A stretch of DNA of 64,000 bases from NCBI RefSeq assembly GCF_001949145.1, contig NW_019091381.1:3090694-3154693 (forward strand), in the 5' to 3' direction. The position numbers and the translations under genes are program-made. The notes beneath the pieces are model-generated. The model had not been told where the DNA came from. It saw only the letters and a list, made by a program, of their open reading frames with translations, and ran no database searches. The stretch comes from Acanthaster planci (lineage: Eukaryota; Echinodermata; Asteroidea; Valvatida; Acanthasteridae). Below, one piece after another: positions 61,101 to 64,000 of this stretch; the stretch's first letter is position 1; the number at the start of each line of letters is the position of its first letter.

Positions 61101-62899
61101 CTGACAGGACAGGACCTTAACCCTAACTCCCCAAGGGTTGCTGGACCTAACCTTCCCCATTCACACAAAGTTAAACACCCATATGGGACTTTGCGCACAG
61201 AGGCTGTTGGACTTTGTTTTTCTGAGGTATGCCAAACCCAATGCAAAAGCCAGCTGTCTGGGCCTACCGGACCTATCCCCACAGAATTAAACACTTTACT
61301 ACTGTTTTATTCTGTGTGGTTGGGGAAGGTTAGGGTTAACAAACAATGCCAATCAGGGAAGGGGACATTCAACTCTCCAAATAAAACAAACAGCCGTTTC
61401 CAAAATAAAGCCCACTGTCATCAGTTCGCACAGTGGTCCGGCCACGAACGACTTAAAACATCGTGGACGTATGCTGCATGAAGGAGAAGTTGAACCCCCA
61501 ACAGAGCAGCGCATGATTTTAATGGAGCACAGACAGTGGTCATACTGCTGCTATACATTAACAGAACACACGCAGGTTGCGCAGGTGATTCTCAAGCAAT
61601 CTCAACAACCCAAGAAACACAGATTTCAACCAGTCATGTTTCTAATATTTTCTGTCAGCTGCTATTATCGAAATGAGACGGCAGCTCTTCAAATGGTTCT
61701 ACTGGTCTACAAAACATTTTAAATCAGCCCACCAAAATTTCTTCTTTTTTTTTTTTACAGGAGTGTAATAAGGACCACATTTTTCTGCCAGATGGCATAC
61801 ATAAATGTACGGTGATTTTGATTAATAACAAAGCTCTCTATCTGTAAAACAGCCTTAAGGCAGAGGGGGATTGAAGTCTATGTGTACTGGTTCTGATTAG
61901 GACACTTTCAGATTTGGACAAAGTCCAAAGCAGGGATCATCATATCTGACTAGTGACATTCGCTGTGAGATCCCATTGGCAAAACAGGAAATCACAGCCT
62001 AAAATTCGGCCACAATTTCACATGTATTGTATCCAGCAAGTGCTCATGCATAATGCATAAGATCCGCCTCTTCCGTGGGTTTAGGTGAGGGTTTACTGGC
62101 GGGAACCGAATTCCCTCGCAACTTGGGACTCACTTTGCCATCTGGATCTGGAGCTCTGTCATGGCCTTCTGGCACTGCTCAAAGTAGGCCTGCTGCGCCT
62201 CGATGAAGTATTGCAGTCGACTGAGATGGTTGGACTGGGCAGAGACAGAGAAGAGAAGCCATCATGGACCAACAGCAGAAAGGTTCAAGGTTAATTTGAG
62301 TCATGACTGAACCATAATGCTATACTGATTTTCTTTACATCATTTGAAATTCTCCAAAATCTTCCACAGTGTAGGAAACCAATGGCACATTCTCTGTACT
62401 TTTCTCTATACTTTTCTTGAAATCACAGGTGACTCAAGGCCCTAGTATATGTCATATCACAGGTTAAAGTCACTAGCCTTTTAAAAAGATTAAGACAGAA
62501 GGGAATCATTGGCCTGACAACCGTCAGAGATGGCAGGGACCATGAACATAACGAGAGCGCAACCAATGGCAAGATGTGAGCGATGATGGGACTTTGCAAA
62601 GCTACTCGACTCATGTAATTCAAGCAAGACTGATGGCGTATTTGCAATGGTGAGAAGCAACTAGCCAGAGGCTGAAATACAGTTCATGCCTAACTTGCCC
62701 ACTTTTTGGAGCCAGGCCCAAAGAGCCAATGAAATGTTCTCAATACCCTTGCCTGCCTATTGGTCACTTATGGATGGCGCTAAATGTCCTCAGATCGAAT
62801 CCAACTTACATGGGCACTGCTGATACCTTCCAGAAGAAGTTTGGTGATTTCATACTGACGGTCAAACTCGGACTGGGCCACACGCAGCTCGGCTTCAGC
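58012..62899 (-). CDS. SH3GLB1: endophilin-B (SH3GLB) C-terminal half, start beyond right edge
   Basis: Four exons on the minus strand join in phase (167 codons with stop): 62899-62810, 62234-62134, 59534-59333, 58119-58012. The first two encode the end of the BAR domain: AQSEFDRQ.EITKLLLEGISSAH, then NHLSRLQYFIEAQAYFEQC. The third encodes a Pro/Ser/Gly-rich linker and the first half of the SH3 domain (RKARVLYDYDASDPTELSCLADE). The fourth completes SH3 (VITVYSLPGMDKDWM..ERG) and ends GRVPLTYLELIS. Endophilin-B proteins bend membranes with the BAR domain and bind proline-rich partners through SH3; in vertebrates they act at mitochondria, Golgi and autophagosomes (Bif-1). SH3GLB1 and SH3GLB2 cannot be separated here, and this is probably one pre-duplication gene. 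The linker exon's acceptor (CACAG next to 59534) is inferred from the pyrimidine tract and phase; an extra alternative exon is possible in the 2.6-kb intron. The N-BAR start lies past 64000. Confidence 0.9.
59333..59534 (-). CDS. SH3GLB1: endophilin-B linker and first half of SH3
   Basis: Sixty-seven codons, donor GTACGC after ADE. The ALYDY-type motif appears as VLYDYDA. The preceding NPPQAVG, PSSPSAPP segment is the variable linker. The high-coordinate boundary follows a long pyrimidine tract with no earlier AG. Confidence 0.85.
60216..60503. repeat. TIR element with CAATTTCA(C/T)GGC ends
   Basis: The left end is GGGCTCAATTTCACGGC and the right end GCGCCATGAAATTGGGCCC, inverted with a few mismatches. 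Inner words also pair (GTGCTTA/TAAGCAC-type around AAGCAGTAAGCACGG and GTAGTGCTTATGG). Length is 288 bases, non-coding. It lies in the endophilin-B intron 59535-62133. Confidence 0.75.
60820..61035. repeat. imperfect foldback related to 26932-27142
   Basis: The left side has AATGCTGTAGTCAGGTCCTC and the right side GACTTGTGAGGGGATCCGAC followed by TACAACACC. Between them are repeated CACAAGTC-type words. The ends match the GTGTTGTAGTC terminus of the 26932 element. It is more decayed. Confidence 0.55.
61117..61339 (+). repeat. TTAACCCTAAC-ended MITE, full length
   Basis: TTAACCCTAACTCCCCAAGG at the left and GGGGAAGGTTAGGGTTAA at the right, with TTAA at both edges. Length 223. It is the best-preserved member of the family in the window and sits in the endophilin-B intron. 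Confidence 0.85.
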
Positions 62900-64000
62900 C
62901 TGGGCAGTAAGTGGAAAGAGTAATTGGTCAGTTATTACCTGAAGCACTTCCGTACATTCCTGTTTGTGCACGACAAAACATGTATCTTCCCAAAGCTTTC
63001 CGCATTCTCTTAGAGAAAGGCCATAACTGTGAGAATGTGACGGTAATCCTGAGAATAAGGTCCGAAACTGGATTTCTGATTTCAGTTTAGTTTGAGTAGG
63101 TACAAGAGTAAGAATTTCATTTTGGTTTAAATATAAAACTTCCAGCACATTGTCATTGGTGGTGTAAAAGCCACGTTCAAAAATTGTAATCAAATTTTAT
63201 TTCACAAGACAAACCCACAAGACCACAACGTAACAACATCTGATTGCAACATACAATTACAAACAATTCAAATTTATGTTTTGTATAAACAAATCACACA
63301 TACATTTACATATCCAAAGTCATCTCCATTTGTACTAAGGGTGGAACGTTTACACATTTAGACAAAAAAGTTCTAAATCCGTTTTACAAATTTTCCCAAA
63401 CGTTCAAACGGAACCATCCCATTTTGGAGGTTTGTTGGTTTGATTGATGCAATCTGGCGTTCATTTTATTTTTATTGTAAACAATGCCTGTTAAATACTG
63501 TTTTTCCCCTTTCGGCATCCATGTACTTTTTGAGAAAAAAATTGGATTCTAAAACAATAAACATTGCTTGTTTTCAATGCCCCAACATCAATCAATACAT
63601 TTACATAAATTGGATCATGTGCATTGTTGAACTACATAATTATGCATACATAAAACACCAAGGTAGGCCACGGCAGCTTCTATAAAGTGTTGGGCTAAAC
63701 ATTTAAACAGTGTGGGGAAGTTTTTCTGAAATGTTTTTCAAATTAAATGTAAATTCCCACCCTTAATTTGAACAGAGATTCTCTTTAGACACAAAGAACA
63801 CCGTAGACAGTAAATAATACGGAATATTAAACACAACTGGTGATATACTGCCTGTGTTGTTTTCTCATTAGCATTCCGAGTCATTCCACTTCACCTGTAA
63901 ACACATAGGGTTTACATGACACATAACTTTATATCTTAACACAAGGAGATCACAAGGATGGACAACGGTTGATCAAGAATAATTTTTTTTTGTGGGGGGG
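62900..64000 (-). other. endophilin-B upstream intron reaching the window edge
   Basis: After the pyrimidine-rich acceptor of exon 62899-62810 no further BAR exon was recognised. The sequence is AT-rich with short open frames only, ending in a T8/G7 run at the edge. Confidence 0.55.

Overview
The window is eukaryotic nuclear DNA from an animal. It has five spliced protein-coding loci with short exons (69-403 bp), GT-AG introns, and introns full of small transposons. The proteins are bilaterian orthologues of human genes. The repeats (foldback MITEs, TTAA-flanked elements, tRNA-derived SINE-like units, a decayed non-LTR retrotransposon) suggest a marine invertebrate deuterostome such as an echinoderm or lancelet. 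I cannot fix the species from sequence alone.

Layout. (1) 637-3244, plus strand: the last four coding exons of a gene entering from the left. It encodes a very acidic and then Lys/His/Ser-rich C-terminus that I cannot assign to a family. (2) 10587-14440, minus strand: a complete five-exon GCLM gene (glutamate-cysteine ligase regulatory subunit, 275 aa), with a GC-richer block at about 16.68-16.93 kb that may be its distal promoter. (3) 18459-36305, minus strand: a complete 25-exon VARS2-type valyl-tRNA synthetase (1096 aa) with a basic, mitochondrial-presequence-like N-terminus. (4) 37145-50239, plus strand: a complete 14-exon ATF6 gene (652 aa) with acidic N-terminus, bZIP, one membrane segment, S1P and S2P motifs and the conserved lumenal domain. 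(5) 58012-62899, minus strand: the last four coding exons of an endophilin-B gene (SH3GLB1/2). Its N-BAR start lies beyond the right edge.

VARS2 and ATF6 lie head to head with 839 bp between their start codons, so a mitochondrial translation gene and an ER-stress transcription factor may share a promoter. ATF6B and VARS2 are both in the human MHC region on chromosome 6, while GCLM and SH3GLB1 are both on human 1p22. The cluster therefore looks like a pre-duplication relic of the MHC paralogon. All exon chains were built by hand and their phases close exactly in every gene: 828, 3291 and 1959 bp for the three complete ones.

The rest is introns and intergenic DNA. It contains at least five foldback or TIR element families (several with two to six copies here), a LINE fragment in VARS2 intron 1 that has lost its reverse-transcriptase core, a 136-bp tandem repeat, a 26-bp hairpin minisatellite next to an assembly gap, and two N gaps (14868-14919 and 48447-49042). 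I found no operon, CRISPR array, phage or other prokaryotic-type system, and nothing I would call a new biological system. The most useful leads are the VARS2/ATF6 divergent promoter and the conserved linkage.
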